44,151 nucleotides of DNA from Anaerolineales bacterium (lineage in GTDB: Bacteria > Chloroflexota > Anaerolineae > Promineifilales > Promineifilaceae), in contig WTJY01000137.1 in NCBI GenBank assembly GCA_011524645.1, positions 1-44,151 of the forward strand. Direction: 5' to 3'. The notes beneath the pieces are model-generated. The model was given only the letters and a program-made list of their open reading frames with translations. It did no database searches and was not told the origin of the DNA. Positions 8,908 to 16,944 of the stretch are shown here, piece after piece; within the stretch, counting starts at the first letter, position 1, and every line of letters begins with the position of its first letter. The position numbers and the translations under genes are program-made.

Positions 8908-9014
8908 CAGAACACGCTTTTGTGCTCCCCTCTCCCGTTGGGAGAGGGGTTGGGGGAGAGGGGAAAATATAAAAATCCACCTCCCCCACCCCCTCCTCAT
9001 AGGAGGGGAGGAAA
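8908..9014. repeat. GC-rich hairpin repeat, copy 1
   Basis: The repeat has a hairpin cccctctccc-gtt-gggagagggg, then tgggggagaggggaaaat, and a second block ctcccccacccc with cctcctcataggagg. A close relative is at 18183-18285 with the same order and spacing. It resembles REP-type intergenic repeats found in many genomes. Confidence 0.65.
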
Positions 9015-9087
9015 TCCATAAAATTAATGTTACAGTGTATTCATGTACCCGCAAACAAATTATTCCCATTGATTCTTTTAAAATGAA

Positions 9088-9116
9088 AAAGCCCCAACTG
9101 CAATAGTTGAGGCTTT
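9088..9116 (-). terminator. Terminator of the Flp pilin gene
   Basis: The arms at 9088-9099 and 9105-9116 form a 12-bp stem around a 5-base loop. The one non-Watson-Crick position is C-A on the plus strand but a G-U wobble in minus-strand RNA, and a T-rich tail follows on that strand. Termination here would let pilin be made in excess of the downstream machinery. Confidence 0.75.
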
Positions 9117-9139
9117 CCGTTTTGACCTTTGGCCAAGGA

Positions 9140-9307
9140 TTAACTTGCTGATCCTCGGGCACTTAGGGTGTTGGTTACGTCTTGGAAAACGCGACCGATT
9201 TGGGTACCGAGCAAGCTCAAAAGTACGATAACGGTGATTGAAACCAATACAAGGATCAACGCATATTCTACAAGACCCTGACCATCTTCACGTGGCAAAT
9301 ATAACAT
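9140..9307 (-). CDS. flp: Flp-type pilin (Tad pilus major subunit)
   Basis: This 55-residue protein is easily missed by length cutoffs. It starts MLYLPREDGQGLVEYALIL. The class IVb prepilin site is clear: cleavage after Gly9 leaves a mature N-terminus with Glu at +5 and Tyr at +6, followed by a hydrophobic helix (about 16-37) and a short polar C-terminus. It would be the structural subunit of the Tad pilus. AGGAG lies seven bases before the ATG, a promoter is at 9362-9389 and a terminator at 9088-9116, so it is a single-gene unit. No prepilin peptidase (TadV/CpaA), TadE/F or CpaB is in the window, so these must be elsewhere. Confidence 0.93.
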   Translation of the reverse strand: MLYLPREDGQGLVEYALILVLVSITVIVLLSLLGTQIGRVFQDVTNTLSARGSAS

Positions 9308-9361
9308 TTATATACTCCTTTTAATCAAAGTGTGAACAAATAATAAAATGTAACTTAGCTA

Positions 9362-9389
9362 ATAATAGCAAACTAAAAAAATATGACAA
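9362..9389 (-). promoter_or_regulatory. Predicted flp promoter
   Basis: On the minus strand TTGTCA (-35) and TATTAT (-10) are separated by 16 bases. The predicted start is about 50 bases before the flp ATG. The degU-like gene has a promoter with the same -35 hexamer. Confidence 0.55.
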
Positions 9390-9390
9390 G

Positions 9391-9406
9391 TAGGAGAACT
9401 CTCCTA
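9391..9406. promoter_or_regulatory. 7-2-7 inverted repeat upstream of flp promoter
   Basis: The site taggaga-ac-tctccta is a perfect 7-2-7 inverted repeat immediately upstream of the flp -35, centred about 43 bases before the predicted start. NarL-family regulators bind 7-2-7 sites, and this is a common activator position. The adjacent NarL-family regulator (10510-11205) is the obvious candidate. The stem could instead end the degS-like transcript. Confidence 0.45.
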
Positions 9407-9430
9407 AGCAATAGTGTATTCTAGTTTGCT

Positions 9431-10465
9431 TTAAACCTGTTCAATTGGGACTGAAAACTCGGCACGAGTGCCTTGTCCTGCTCCGCTGGTAATGTTTAAT
9501 TCGCCGTTTAGCATTGATAATCGTTCTTGCAACGTTGGGAGCCCCAGTGTTTGCTTTGATTTGTTCTCAAAGATTTCGCTTGGGTCAAACCCGACACCAT
9601 TGTCTTCGACGACAACATTGACTTGATCTGGAGACGTATCGATGATAATTTGAATTTGTGATGCTTGGCCGTGACTACGGGCATTGCTTGCAAGTTGTTG
9701 CACCGCGCTAAACACTGTGACTTCTATATGGCTTGGGAGACGTTGTTCGATACCGGTTGTATGAACTGAGGCTTCTATCTCGCTTTTCTTGCTTAGGGAA
9801 AGGGCGTAAGAGCGGAGTGTTGGGACAATGCCTAGGTCGTCGAGCATCATCGGCCGTAGGTCAAAGATAAAATCTTTTACTTTGGAAAAGGTCTTAACAG
9901 CTGTGTTTTTGAGGACGTTTAACTCTTCACGTGCTTGAGCTTGATTATTATCGAAGAGGCGTTCACAGATTTCCGCTTGTAAAATGAAATTACTTAAGGA
10001 AGAGGCGGGGCCATCATGCATTTTACGCACAAGGCTTTTTCGGGTTGCTTCTTCGATTTCAATGATACGAACCACATTAGAGGTGTCTACTAACTGGCGT
10101 GGCGCGGAATTGTCCCCCTGGCTGGCAAAACCACCCGCACTGTTGCCCTTGCTTAAGACATCACTTTGAAGCTGGGCTAGGCGGTCCATATTTTGTTGAT
10201 CTGCTTGTAGCTTTTCGAGTTGCCCCTTCATAATAAATAGGCGTTGTTGATCATTGAGCAATGATTCGTACCCATTTTTGATGTCTTCTCGGGGGGCGGT
10301 GTCTATTTTAAGCTGACGCACATAGGTGGTCATTTGTGAGTTCTTGTGGGTTAAGCGATCAACCTCGGCCGTGCTCTGTTTAATGAGAACACGGATTTCT
10401 TGTAGGGCGCTTTTGGTTCGCTCGTGCTCGATTTGGAGTTCTTCAAGAAAATCGGCAAAGGACAT
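9431..10465 (-). CDS. DegS-like cytoplasmic sensor histidine kinase
   Basis: The 344-residue kinase has no membrane segment. Residues 1-105 are predicted coiled coil, rich in Glu, Gln and Leu. A HisKA_3 dimerisation domain with phospho-acceptor His150 in KMHDGP follows, then an HATPase_c domain with N-box QQLASNARSH and G-boxes DNGVGFDP and LGLPTLQERL. This is the layout of DegS from Bacillus-type DegS/DegU pairs, which sense cytoplasmic cues. It lies 44 bases downstream of its likely partner regulator and directly upstream of the Flp pilin gene, so pilus control is the likely output. Confidence 0.9.
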   Translation of the reverse strand: MSFADFLEELQIEHERTKSALQEIRVLIKQSTAEVDRLTHKNSQMTTYVRQLKIDTAPREDIKNGYESLLNDQQRLFIMKGQLEKLQADQQNMDRLAQLQSDVLSKGNSAGGFASQGDNSAPRQLVDTSNVVRIIEIEEATRKSLVRKMHDGPASSLSNFILQAEICERLFDNNQAQAREELNVLKNTAVKTFSKVKDFIFDLRPMMLDDLGIVPTLRSYALSLSKKSEIEASVHTTGIEQRLPSHIEVTVFSAVQQLASNARSHGQASQIQIIIDTSPDQVNVVVEDNGVGFDPSEIFENKSKQTLGLPTLQERLSMLNGELNITSGAGQGTRAEFSVPIEQV

Positions 10466-10509
10466 AGGAGATACCTTGTAATAATGCTACGGATGTGGAG
10501 AAAAAGGGA

Positions 10510-11205
10510 TTACCCTTTGTTTGTTTCTAAACGGACCCAGCCACGGCGTAGAGCGTACACGGCCGCTTGTGTCCGGTCATCAACACGCAATTTGCGCAGG
10601 ATGGCGGTCATATGATTTTTAACCGTTTGATGGCTGATGCCGAGCTTGTAAGCGATTTCTTTGTTGCTGAGTCCACGGGTGACATGTTCGAGGATTTCCA
10701 TTTCACGGGGTGACAGCGGGACGAATAGATCTTCGGTGTCGTCGGTTGAATGAAGACCGGCAAGACGGCCGACTTTCTCTTCTACCCAGCTTAGCATATC
10801 TTCATAGGTCATTTTCTTTTCACCCACGACATACATGTTTTCGCGGACCGCATGAATCGCTTCAATTAAAGACTCTGGCATGACATCTTTGGGGCAATAG
10901 GCGGATGCCCCAGCACGGAGCGCATGGAAAACCTGTTCAACATCATCGTAGCCGGTTAAAACGACAACTTTGGTGTCTGATAAAGCTGATTTGATTTTGC
11001 GTGTGACTTGTAAACCATTAATCGTGGGGAGATTGATGTCCATTAAAATAACATCTGGGTTTAAGTCGAATGCGAGTTCCATGGCGACTTCACCATCGGC
11101 CGCTTGCCCGACAACTGTAATAGTTGGGTCTGTTTCGACTACATCACATATTCCTTGACGGAAAACGGGATGATCGTCAACGATAAGTACTTTTAGTTGT
11201 GTCAT
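10510..11205 (-). CDS. DegU/NarL-family response regulator
   Basis: The 231-residue regulator has a receiver domain (1-120) with Asp10/Asp11, phospho-acceptor Asp56 in LMDINLP and Lys106. The NarL/LuxR helix-turn-helix follows at about 165-225 (PLSPREMEILEHVTRGLSNK, then GISHQTVKNHM). AGGA lies six bases before the ATG. It is the first gene of a pair with the DegS-like kinase. The 7-2-7 inverted repeat upstream of flp fits the binding geometry of this family, so it is proposed to control pilin expression; this is inference. Confidence 0.92.
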   Translation of the reverse strand: MTQLKVLIVDDHPVFRQGICDVVETDPTITVVGQAADGEVAMELAFDLNPDVILMDINLPTINGLQVTRKIKSALSDTKVVVLTGYDDVEQVFHALRAGASAYCPKDVMPESLIEAIHAVRENMYVVGEKKMTYEDMLSWVEEKVGRLAGLHSTDDTEDLFVPLSPREMEILEHVTRGLSNKEIAYKLGISHQTVKNHMTAILRKLRVDDRTQAAVYALRRGWVRLETNKG

Positions 11206-11505
11206 AATGGATCCTTTTTGTATGAGGTGAGCCAGGGAATTAAGTTAGATTATTGAGTAATAAGATTTTGATTTGCCTGAGATTGCAACGATTAGCTTTA
11301 TGTGAACAATGTATTTATCATACCATGAACTTCTTTTGACTGACAACATGGTGACGATGCGCATAGAATGTTTTTTCTATAACTTTATGTCATGCACTTT
11401 GCTTTGTTGGTTTGGAGGGTTTGTTTGGGTTGGGGAGCAAAACAAAAACCAGCGATTGCTGAATAATTGCGTTGATTTTACAAATTAAATAGGAGTGGAT
11501 TAAGC
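11206..11505. other. Divergent intergenic region
   Basis: These 300 bases separate two divergent genes. They hold the minus-strand promoter at 11317-11346. The plus-strand gene has AGGAG eight bases before its ATG; I could not identify its promoter with confidence. No gene is supported. Confidence 0.5.
11317..11346 (-). promoter_or_regulatory. Predicted promoter of the degU-degS-like pair
   Basis: On the minus strand TTGTCA and TATGAT are separated by 18 bases, about 110 bases before the regulator start codon. The -35 equals that of the flp promoter. Confidence 0.45.
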
Positions 11506-12207
11506 ATGAGCATGATTAAGAAATTGTGGCAGTTGCAACAAACCGATAGTGGTATTGAAGATGGGAAGAAACGTTTGGCTGAGATATTGCAAGCGCAAAA
11601 GCCGACCGTGTCGATCATGACTTTACGACAGGCGGTGCAAGCGTTGACTGATAAGGTTGATCGCTTGGAAACCGCTTATCTCACAGATGAAGAGTCTTTG
11701 GTTGAGATTGATGGGGTTCTAGATGTGGATGTGAATAAACTGTATTCGGGCAAAGTTAAAAATCCACGGGAGCTGACCGATTTGCAAAATCGTGTTGATG
11801 GTTTGCAGAAGCGTAAAGCGGATGTCGAAGAGAAACTGACAGACTATTTGACTGCGATTGAATCGACCCAAGAGAAACTTGATTTATTAGCGGGGCAACT
11901 ATCATTTGAAGAGGGGGAATGGGAAGCTACTTGTGTGGCCTTAAAAGAGGAACAGACGCATGTCGCTTTGCAAGTGAATGATTGGATCGCGCAACGGGAG
12001 GCGATGCATGCGAAGTTGGATGAAAGTGCACGAAATTCTTACGATCGACTATTTCGGATTAAGCGAGGTGTCGCGGTGTCCGCATTGAGGCAGGGGATTT
12101 GCCAAACATGTCGGGTGGGTGTGACCAATAATTTGATTCGTGAAGCGCAGGCGCGCAAGATCGTTAATTGTACGAGTTGCGGCCGTATGTTGTATGCGGC
12201 TCATTAA
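11506..12207 (+). CDS. Coiled-coil protein with C4 zinc ribbon (COG1579 type)
   Basis: The 233-residue protein is a long helical hairpin (about 1-180, heptad-like, rich in Glu/Leu/Lys) followed by a zinc ribbon with CQTC at about 200-203 and CTSC near 224-227, ending GRMLYAAH. This is the COG1579 / DUF164 layout. Related proteins are thought to bind nucleic acids or membrane-associated complexes, but the role is not established. The start is supported by AGGAG eight bases upstream. It ends nine bases from the end of convergent birA. Confidence 0.88.
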   Translation: MSMIKKLWQLQQTDSGIEDGKKRLAEILQAQKPTVSIMTLRQAVQALTDKVDRLETAYLTDEESLVEIDGVLDVDVNKLYSGKVKNPRELTDLQNRVDGLQKRKADVEEKLTDYLTAIESTQEKLDLLAGQLSFEEGEWEATCVALKEEQTHVALQVNDWIAQREAMHAKLDESARNSYDRLFRIKRGVAVSALRQGICQTCRVGVTNNLIREAQARKIVNCTSCGRMLYAAH

Positions 12208-12215
12208 TGAGCTGG

Positions 12216-13010
12216 TTAGCTTTTTTTGCGTAAGGTGACATCACCGGCCGAGATTTCATGGATTTTGCCGGTCTGATCCTCGATTAGTAGATTGCCCCAT
12301 TGATTGGTTCCGATTGCGGTTCCTTCTAATTGTTTATTTTGTTTGATATGGGTCACGGTAACCGGTTGGTGCAAATTTGCGAGGTACGTTTCCCAGAGCG
12401 TATGAGGGGACTTCCCTTGTTGGGCGAGGGTGTAGAACTGTTCAAATTGTGTAAGCAAGGCGTTGACGATGGGAGGACGCGCTGTTTTTTGCCCTGTTTC
12501 CAGTAAGACGCTGGTGGGCGGGGTGTTGGCCGATGGTAAGTCGGCCGCTTCCAGATTGATATTTAGCCCGATGCCGACAATCGCATATTGGAGTTGATTT
12601 TCATGGAAGTGGCCATCGAGCAAAATTCCCCCGAGTTTACGCAATTCACCTTCATGTGAAACGATGATGTCGTTGGGCCATTTTAAGAGGGCGGGAACGC
12701 TGGTGGTTTGGCGCAAGGCGCGAACGGCCGCGAGCCCTGCGATCATTGTAAGCCACGGGGCTTGGGATGCGGGCCAGTCTGTTCTTAAAAAGAGGGAATG
12801 CAAAATAGCGGTTTGTGGTGGAGCTTGCCATGTGCGCCCTAAGCGTCCTTTGCCAGCGCTTTGAAAATCGGTGATGGCAACAGCCCCGTGTGGGAGTGAT
12901 GTTGCCTGTGACTTAAGCCATTGATTGGTCGATTCAATGTTTGGGAAGTAGTGCCACGAGTGGCCGAGCCATTGGGTGTCTAGTGAAATTTGGTTTAAAT
13001 GATTTGTCAT
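12216..13010 (-). CDS. birA: Biotin--[acetyl-CoA-carboxylase] ligase
   Basis: The 264-residue protein has the catalytic core of biotin protein ligase: ESTNQWLKS near 26-34, GKGRLGRTWQAPP at about 53-65 (ATP/biotinyl-AMP loop), LKWPNDI at about 108-114 with the biotin-contacting KWPND motif, and the C-terminal SH3-like domain (GNLLIEDQTGKIHEI). It activates biotin with ATP and transfers it to the carboxyl carrier protein. There is no N-terminal helix-turn-helix, so this is the non-regulatory (class I) form that does not repress biotin genes. Confidence 0.93.
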   Translation of the reverse strand: MTNHLNQISLDTQWLGHSWHYFPNIESTNQWLKSQATSLPHGAVAITDFQSAGKGRLGRTWQAPPQTAILHSLFLRTDWPASQAPWLTMIAGLAAVRALRQTTSVPALLKWPNDIIVSHEGELRKLGGILLDGHFHENQLQYAIVGIGLNINLEAADLPSANTPPTSVLLETGQKTARPPIVNALLTQFEQFYTLAQQGKSPHTLWETYLANLHQPVTVTHIKQNKQLEGTAIGTNQWGNLLIEDQTGKIHEISAGDVTLRKKS

Positions 13011-13235
13011 AATCGGTCACTCGGTCACTGTGTTTGTTGTGTTCTTTCTAAAAATTGGCTAAAGTGGATTCCTCGCAAAGAAGATAGAAGCATTTTATAT
13101 AAAAAGGAACAGGTTGGTACAAGCTTGGTGGGGGAATATTTCGTATTTTTGCTTATTTCTAACTCTATGTTGTGTGCAATACGAAACGCTTTTAAGTGTG
13201 TACCGACCGTTTGATACCAATAGGGAAACCGGTAG

Positions 13236-13715
13236 GTGAATATGTCGACTGACCTAGATCAATTAGATTGGCGGTTGTTGGAAGAGCTACAGAAAGACGG
13301 CCGTGTGAGTAACGCCGAATTAGCCCGTCGTTTGAATTTGTCTCCGCCTGCAACCCATGCACGGGTACGTAAATTAGAAGAAACGGGCGTGATTCGGCAA
13401 TATGTGGCGTTGTTGGATCGTGATCGACTGGGCTTGGATTTGCTCTGTTTTATCCACATTCGAATGCATGTCCATGAGTTAAATGCGCTGGAATCATTCC
13501 AAGAGCATGTGCTCAGTTTGCCTGAGGTGTTGGAGTGCCATCATTTGACGGGGCAATATGATTATGTCTTAAAAGTGGCGTTGAGTAACCGGCGCGAGTT
13601 ACAAGATTTTGTGCGTTATAAGCTGGTGCCGTTACGTGGGGTGGCACAAATTACAACAAGTGTTTTGTTGGAAGAGGTGAAAGCGACGACTTCGTTGCCG
13701 TTGATAGGAGATTAG
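13236..13715 (+). CDS. Lrp/AsnC-family transcriptional regulator
   Basis: The 159-residue protein has an N-terminal winged helix (about 8-60: LDWRLLEELQKDGRVSNAEL, then LNLSPPATHARVRKLEE) and a C-terminal RAM/AsnC ligand-binding domain (about 70-150) with HLTGQYDYVLKV. Members form octamers that respond to amino acids. The start is uncertain: GTG at 13236 or ATG at 13242. The ATG is preceded closely by agg, the GTG by aggga about ten bases up. It is divergent from birA and convergent with tsaD. The regulated gene cannot be inferred from position. Confidence 0.9.
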   Translation: MNMSTDLDQLDWRLLEELQKDGRVSNAELARRLNLSPPATHARVRKLEETGVIRQYVALLDRDRLGLDLLCFIHIRMHVHELNALESFQEHVLSLPEVLECHHLTGQYDYVLKVALSNRRELQDFVRYKLVPLRGVAQITTSVLLEEVKATTSLPLIGD

Positions 13716-13742
13716 GTGGCTTCGGGAAGTAGGAATTGGTGT

Positions 13743-13797
13743 GATAGGGATAGGGAAACGCCTCGGTAGAGACAGGGTCTCTATCTCTATCTCTATC
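13743..13797. terminator. Long hairpin between convergent lrp-type gene and tsaD
   Basis: The arms gatagggataggga (13743-13756) and tctctatctctatc (13784-13797) pair over 14 positions in plus-strand RNA, two of them G-U. An inner hairpin agagac-aggg-tctct follows. A related sequence lies between another gene end and a convergent gene at 23396-23468, so these appear to be repeat-derived terminators. Confidence 0.55.
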
Positions 13798-13814
13798 TTC
13801 TATTGTAAGTTGTC

Positions 13815-14807
13815 TCAGTATTCGTGAATGGGGAGGCGTACTTGGGGAATCGGGTCGTATTCGAGCCCGAGCTTGACATAATCCCACGCAGCGAGACCGA
13901 TCATGGCGGCGTTGTCGGTGGCCCATTTGAGGGGGGGGAGACAGAGCTTGACATCTAGATCGGTGCAGAGTTGACCGGCCGCAGCGCGTAGTTGCGGGCT
14001 GGCGGCGACACCTCCGACGACGACGAGTGATTTTGCGGGGTTGTTTTTGAGGGCGCGGCGGCATTTGGTCATGAGGACATCGATGACCGCATCGACAAAT
14101 GAGGCGGCGATGTCTTCGTGTTTGGGGTCGGCTGTTTTGCGTAGATATTTGGAGACGGCCGTTTTAAGCCCTGAAAATGAAAATTCTAGCCCTTCATTGA
14201 GCATGGGGCGTGGGAAGGGGATATTGATTTCCCCAGTTTTGGCTAAACGGTCCACTTTAGGGCCACCGGGATAGGGGAGGTCTAACATCCGGCCGACTTT
14301 GTCATAGGCTTCACCGACTGAATCATCACGTGTGCCGCCGAGATAGGTGATTTCACCCGCTTCATCCATATGGGCGAGAAAAGTGTGTCCGCCGGAAACG
14401 AGCAAAATGATTGCGGGGTACTCGACCCGTTTTTCATTTAGATCGACGCTACGCAAATGGCCACGTAGGTGGTTGACACCGATAACTGGAATGCCCCAGC
14501 CCAGGCCGAGTGCGGATGCGGTGTTGAGACCGACGAGCAGTGAACCGATCAGTCCTGGCCCACGGGTGACACCGATCGCTTTGATGTCTTTGTGGGTGAG
14601 ATCGGCCGCACGAAATACCTCATCGACAACGGGGAGCATGGAAGTGAGGTGGGCACGGCTGGCGAGTTCGGGGAACACACCGCCGTATTGGGCGTGAATA
14701 TCGATTTGGGACGCGGTTACAGCGGAGAGAACACGGCCGTCTTCGGCGACGATGGCGGCAGCTGTGTCATCACAAGAGGTTTCGATTCCGAGAATGTATT
14801 GAGTCAT
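13815..14807 (-). CDS. tsaD: tRNA t6A biosynthesis protein TsaD
   Basis: The 330-residue ASKHA-fold enzyme starts ILGIETSCDDTAAAIV. The metal site HLRGH lies at about 113-117, LLVSGGHT at about 134-141, and DSVGEAYDKVGRMLDLPYPG near 161-180. It transfers the threonylcarbamoyl group from TC-AMP to A37 of ANN-decoding tRNAs, working with TsaB and TsaE. It is the last gene of the tsaE-tsaB-tsaC-tsaD cluster, 66 bases after tsaC. The usual NHLEGH motif reads NHLRGH here; the metal-binding histidines are kept. Confidence 0.96.
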   Translation of the reverse strand: MTQYILGIETSCDDTAAAIVAEDGRVLSAVTASQIDIHAQYGGVFPELASRAHLTSMLPVVDEVFRAADLTHKDIKAIGVTRGPGLIGSLLVGLNTASALGLGWGIPVIGVNHLRGHLRSVDLNEKRVEYPAIILLVSGGHTFLAHMDEAGEITYLGGTRDDSVGEAYDKVGRMLDLPYPGGPKVDRLAKTGEINIPFPRPMLNEGLEFSFSGLKTAVSKYLRKTADPKHEDIAASFVDAVIDVLMTKCRRALKNNPAKSLVVVGGVAASPQLRAAAGQLCTDLDVKLCLPPLKWATDNAAMIGLAAWDYVKLGLEYDPIPQVRLPIHEY

Positions 14808-14873
14808 GGGAATGGTAAATTATCAATAGCCAATGGTAAATAAAATAGGCACTCGATTGGCTATGCGCTTAGA

Positions 14874-15482
14874 TTAGTAGATAGAAATATAAGGTTTCAA
14901 TTGGTCTACAGCAACGGCACCGATGCGGAGGGCTTGAGGGGGATCGGTGCGACAGTTGATGAGTGTCGATGGGATGACATCGATAGCACCACCATCGATG
15001 ACCAAGTCGGGGGTACCGTGGAGCTGGGGCAAAATGTTATCGGGTGCGGTGGCGACATCGATGCCGCTTTTGTTGGCACTGGTGACGAGTAGGGGACCGG
15101 TGCGACGGAGCGCGGCGAGGAAGAGGTCATGTTGGGGGATGCGAAAAGCGATTTCATCACGGCCGTCTAGCCAAGGGACGAGCGGTTTGTCTTTGAAACC
15201 GACAACGAGGGTGATCGCACCCGGAACGAAGGGGGAGGCGGCCAGTTGACGAGCGGTGTCATTGATTTCTACGCCGAGAGGGAGCAGATCGTCTAGGGAG
15301 GCGACCATAATCGGTAAATTCATATGGCGCGGCCGTTGTTTGAGTTCATAGATACGGTCAACGGCCGCTGGGTGCTTAGCACTGGCGGCTAAGCCATAGA
15401 CGGTATCGGTGGGGGCCATCACCACGCCACCTTGTTCTAAACAGGCGACCATATCATCGATTTGTTTTTGGTTTGCACTCAT
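14874..15482 (-). CDS. tsaC: L-threonylcarbamoyladenylate synthase (YrdC/Sua5 domain)
   Basis: The 202-residue YrdC-domain protein has GGVVMAPTDTVYGLAASA at about 18-35, KQRPRHMNLPIMV at about 48-60, and LLVTSANKSG in the C-terminal half. It makes threonylcarbamoyl-AMP from threonine, bicarbonate and ATP, the first step of t6A synthesis. There is no C-terminal Sua5 domain, so it is the short form. Its ATG overlaps the tsaB stop in an ATGA arrangement, implying translational coupling. Confidence 0.94.
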   Translation of the reverse strand: MSANQKQIDDMVACLEQGGVVMAPTDTVYGLAASAKHPAAVDRIYELKQRPRHMNLPIMVASLDDLLPLGVEINDTARQLAASPFVPGAITLVVGFKDKPLVPWLDGRDEIAFRIPQHDLFLAALRRTGPLLVTSANKSGIDVATAPDNILPQLHGTPDLVIDGGAIDVIPSTLINCRTDPPQALRIGAVAVDQLKPYISIY

Positions 15483-16132
15483 AAAGCGGTCTCCAGCGTT
15501 TGTTCATTGATGGGGTGGGCGATTTGTGGATAGGTGCGCTGACGGCTGTTTAGCAAATCGGTTTGTGCCAGCATGGCGGGGAGCGTTCCTTTGGTACGCT
15601 CGCTGTCCCAGATTTGTTGTGTTAGGCCTAGGGCTTGAATTTCGGCACGGTGGGTACCGATCACGGCAAAACTGTCTAGATCGGCCGTTAACTCTTGGAC
15701 AACCTCGGCGAAGATGCCATAGCACATGACGGTTGGCTGGTCGGCCGTGAAGAGGCAGGCGTATACATTTTTGCCTGCGCCACGGGTGGTGCCCAAAACG
15801 GGGAGATCGGTCTCGGCCGTGAGTTCATGTCCCATCATCTCGAAGGAGCTGAAAGGGGCGACCGGGATTTTTAAACTAAAAGAAAGAGCGTTGGCGAATG
15901 ATACGCCGGAGCGAATAGAACTGAGCCCGCCGGGGCCGACATTGACAGCGATGAGGGTTAGATCGGCCGGTGTTATATCGATTTGGCGAAAGGCATAGTT
16001 GACAATGATTGGTAAATCTCGTACCTCGCTCATTGTCTGGTGGTCGCGTGAGTTAAAGACGACCTGTTCGGCGCGGGTGATGATGACATCGTATGGGCTG
16101 GCGGAGGTATCGATAAATAGAATCGAACTCAT
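15479..16132 (-). CDS. tsaB: tRNA t6A biosynthesis protein TsaB
   Basis: The product is about 217 residues when begun at the ATG at 16132 (SSILFIDTSASPYDV), which forms an ATGA overlap with the tsaE stop. An upstream in-frame ATG at 16189 lies inside tsaE and is unlikely. The ASKHA-fold half-site VGPGGLSSIRSGVSFANAL is visible at about 70-88. TsaB is a degenerate TsaD paralogue that scaffolds the TsaD-TsaB dimer. The C-terminal part is short and variable, as is normal for the family. Confidence 0.92.
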   Translation of the reverse strand: MSSILFIDTSASPYDVIITRAEQVVFNSRDHQTMSEVRDLPIIVNYAFRQIDITPADLTLIAVNVGPGGLSSIRSGVSFANALSFSLKIPVAPFSSFEMMGHELTAETDLPVLGTTRGAGKNVYACLFTADQPTVMCYGIFAEVVQELTADLDSFAVIGTHRAEIQALGLTQQIWDSERTKGTLPAMLAQTDLLNSRQRTYPQIAHPINEQTLETAL

Positions 16133-16623
16133 GATTGAAACATCTCCTGTGGCAGATTCGCTTTGAGTTGCTCGAGTTTCGTTTGCCAAGCGGGGGTGGT
16201 GCTGGACAGCACGAATTGGCGTTGATCGGCCGTACCGTCTTCAACAAAGCTGATTTCGATATAGAGATAATCGGTAAATTGATCGGCGATTTTATCACCC
16301 CATTCGATCATTGTGATCCCTTGGGGCATGTATTCGTCTAGACCAAGGTCGGTGAATTCGGCCGTGTTGCCCAAGCGATAAGCATCGACATGAATCAGGG
16401 TGCCCAGATCGATCGGATGTAAATCGGCGATAATAAATGTGGGGCTGGTGATACGGGATTGGCAGCCAAGTGTGGTACCTGCACTGGTGACGAAATTGGT
16501 TTTGCCGGTACCTAAGTCGCCTGCGAAGAGAATAATATCACCAGCGGTGAGTAATTGGGCCAGTGTGGTGGCGAGAACGGCCGTGTCTGTGGCGTTGCTC
16601 ACGTGAATCGTTAATGAGGTCAT
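16129..16623 (-). CDS. tsaE: tRNA t6A biosynthesis ATPase TsaE
   Basis: The 164-residue P-loop protein has Walker A GDLGTGKTNFV at about 35-45, SPTFIIADLHP, DAYRLG and IEWGDKI, the standard TsaE series. It binds the TsaB-TsaD dimer and its ATP hydrolysis resets the complex after each round of tRNA modification. It is the first gene of the operon and probably sets its expression from the promoter at 16675-16704. Confidence 0.94.
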   Translation of the reverse strand: MTSLTIHVSNATDTAVLATTLAQLLTAGDIILFAGDLGTGKTNFVTSAGTTLGCQSRITSPTFIIADLHPIDLGTLIHVDAYRLGNTAEFTDLGLDEYMPQGITMIEWGDKIADQFTDYLYIEISFVEDGTADQRQFVLSSTTPAWQTKLEQLKANLPQEMFQS

Positions 16624-16944
16624 GAGGGGTTGCTACCTTAATGAAGGAAGGGTCTCTAAAAATTCGGGTGAGTAATTATAGATATATCGTTATTTTGTGC
16701 CCAAAATTGTATACGTGACGCCTATGAGGCGGCGTATGAAGTAGGAAAGATGAAGGATGAAGTATGAAATAGGGGATGTATTTGTGATGTAGGTTTGAAG
16801 ATTTAAGCAGGATTTAACCTGTGGGGGGGATGAATCTTTTATGCTGTGGGGAGCTGGTCGGTCGGTAGGAAGACTCCCACGATTCTAGCTGTGCCTTAAG
16901 GGTTGGGCTTTTATATGACTGCACTGAATTTAAAGGAAACGATT
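16624..16944. other. Divergent region between tsaE and apbE
   Basis: It contains the tsa promoter (16675-16704), a small hairpin near 16720-16735, and a stretch of repeated GA-rich words (gaaggatgaagtatgaa) at about 16740-16775. The 100 bases before apbE contain gagctggtcggtcggtagg; I do not recognise a riboswitch. No gene is supported. Confidence 0.45.
16675..16704 (-). promoter_or_regulatory. Predicted promoter of tsaE-tsaB-tsaC-tsaD
   Basis: On the minus strand TTGGGC (-35) and a consensus TATAAT (-10) are separated by 18 bases. The predicted start lies about 45 bases before the tsaE start codon. Confidence 0.5.

Larger units (their letters stand above)
8621..9139. other. 519-base gap between flp and cpaE with two repeats
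   Basis: No gene is supported here. From cpaE outward it holds the cpaE promoter and dyad (8671-8720), a MITE-like repeat (8744-8875), a GC-rich hairpin repeat (8908-9014) and the flp terminator (9088-9116). Short open frames across the repeats are judged spurious. Confidence 0.7.

Noticed and set aside
8717-9019. Open frames on both strands across the flp-cpaE gap
   Set aside because: They are translations of two dispersed repeats; similar peptides appear at the other repeat copy (about 26241).
16780-16944. Possible flavin riboswitch before apbE
   Set aside because: I could not match the conserved core or pairing pattern of any known riboswitch class.
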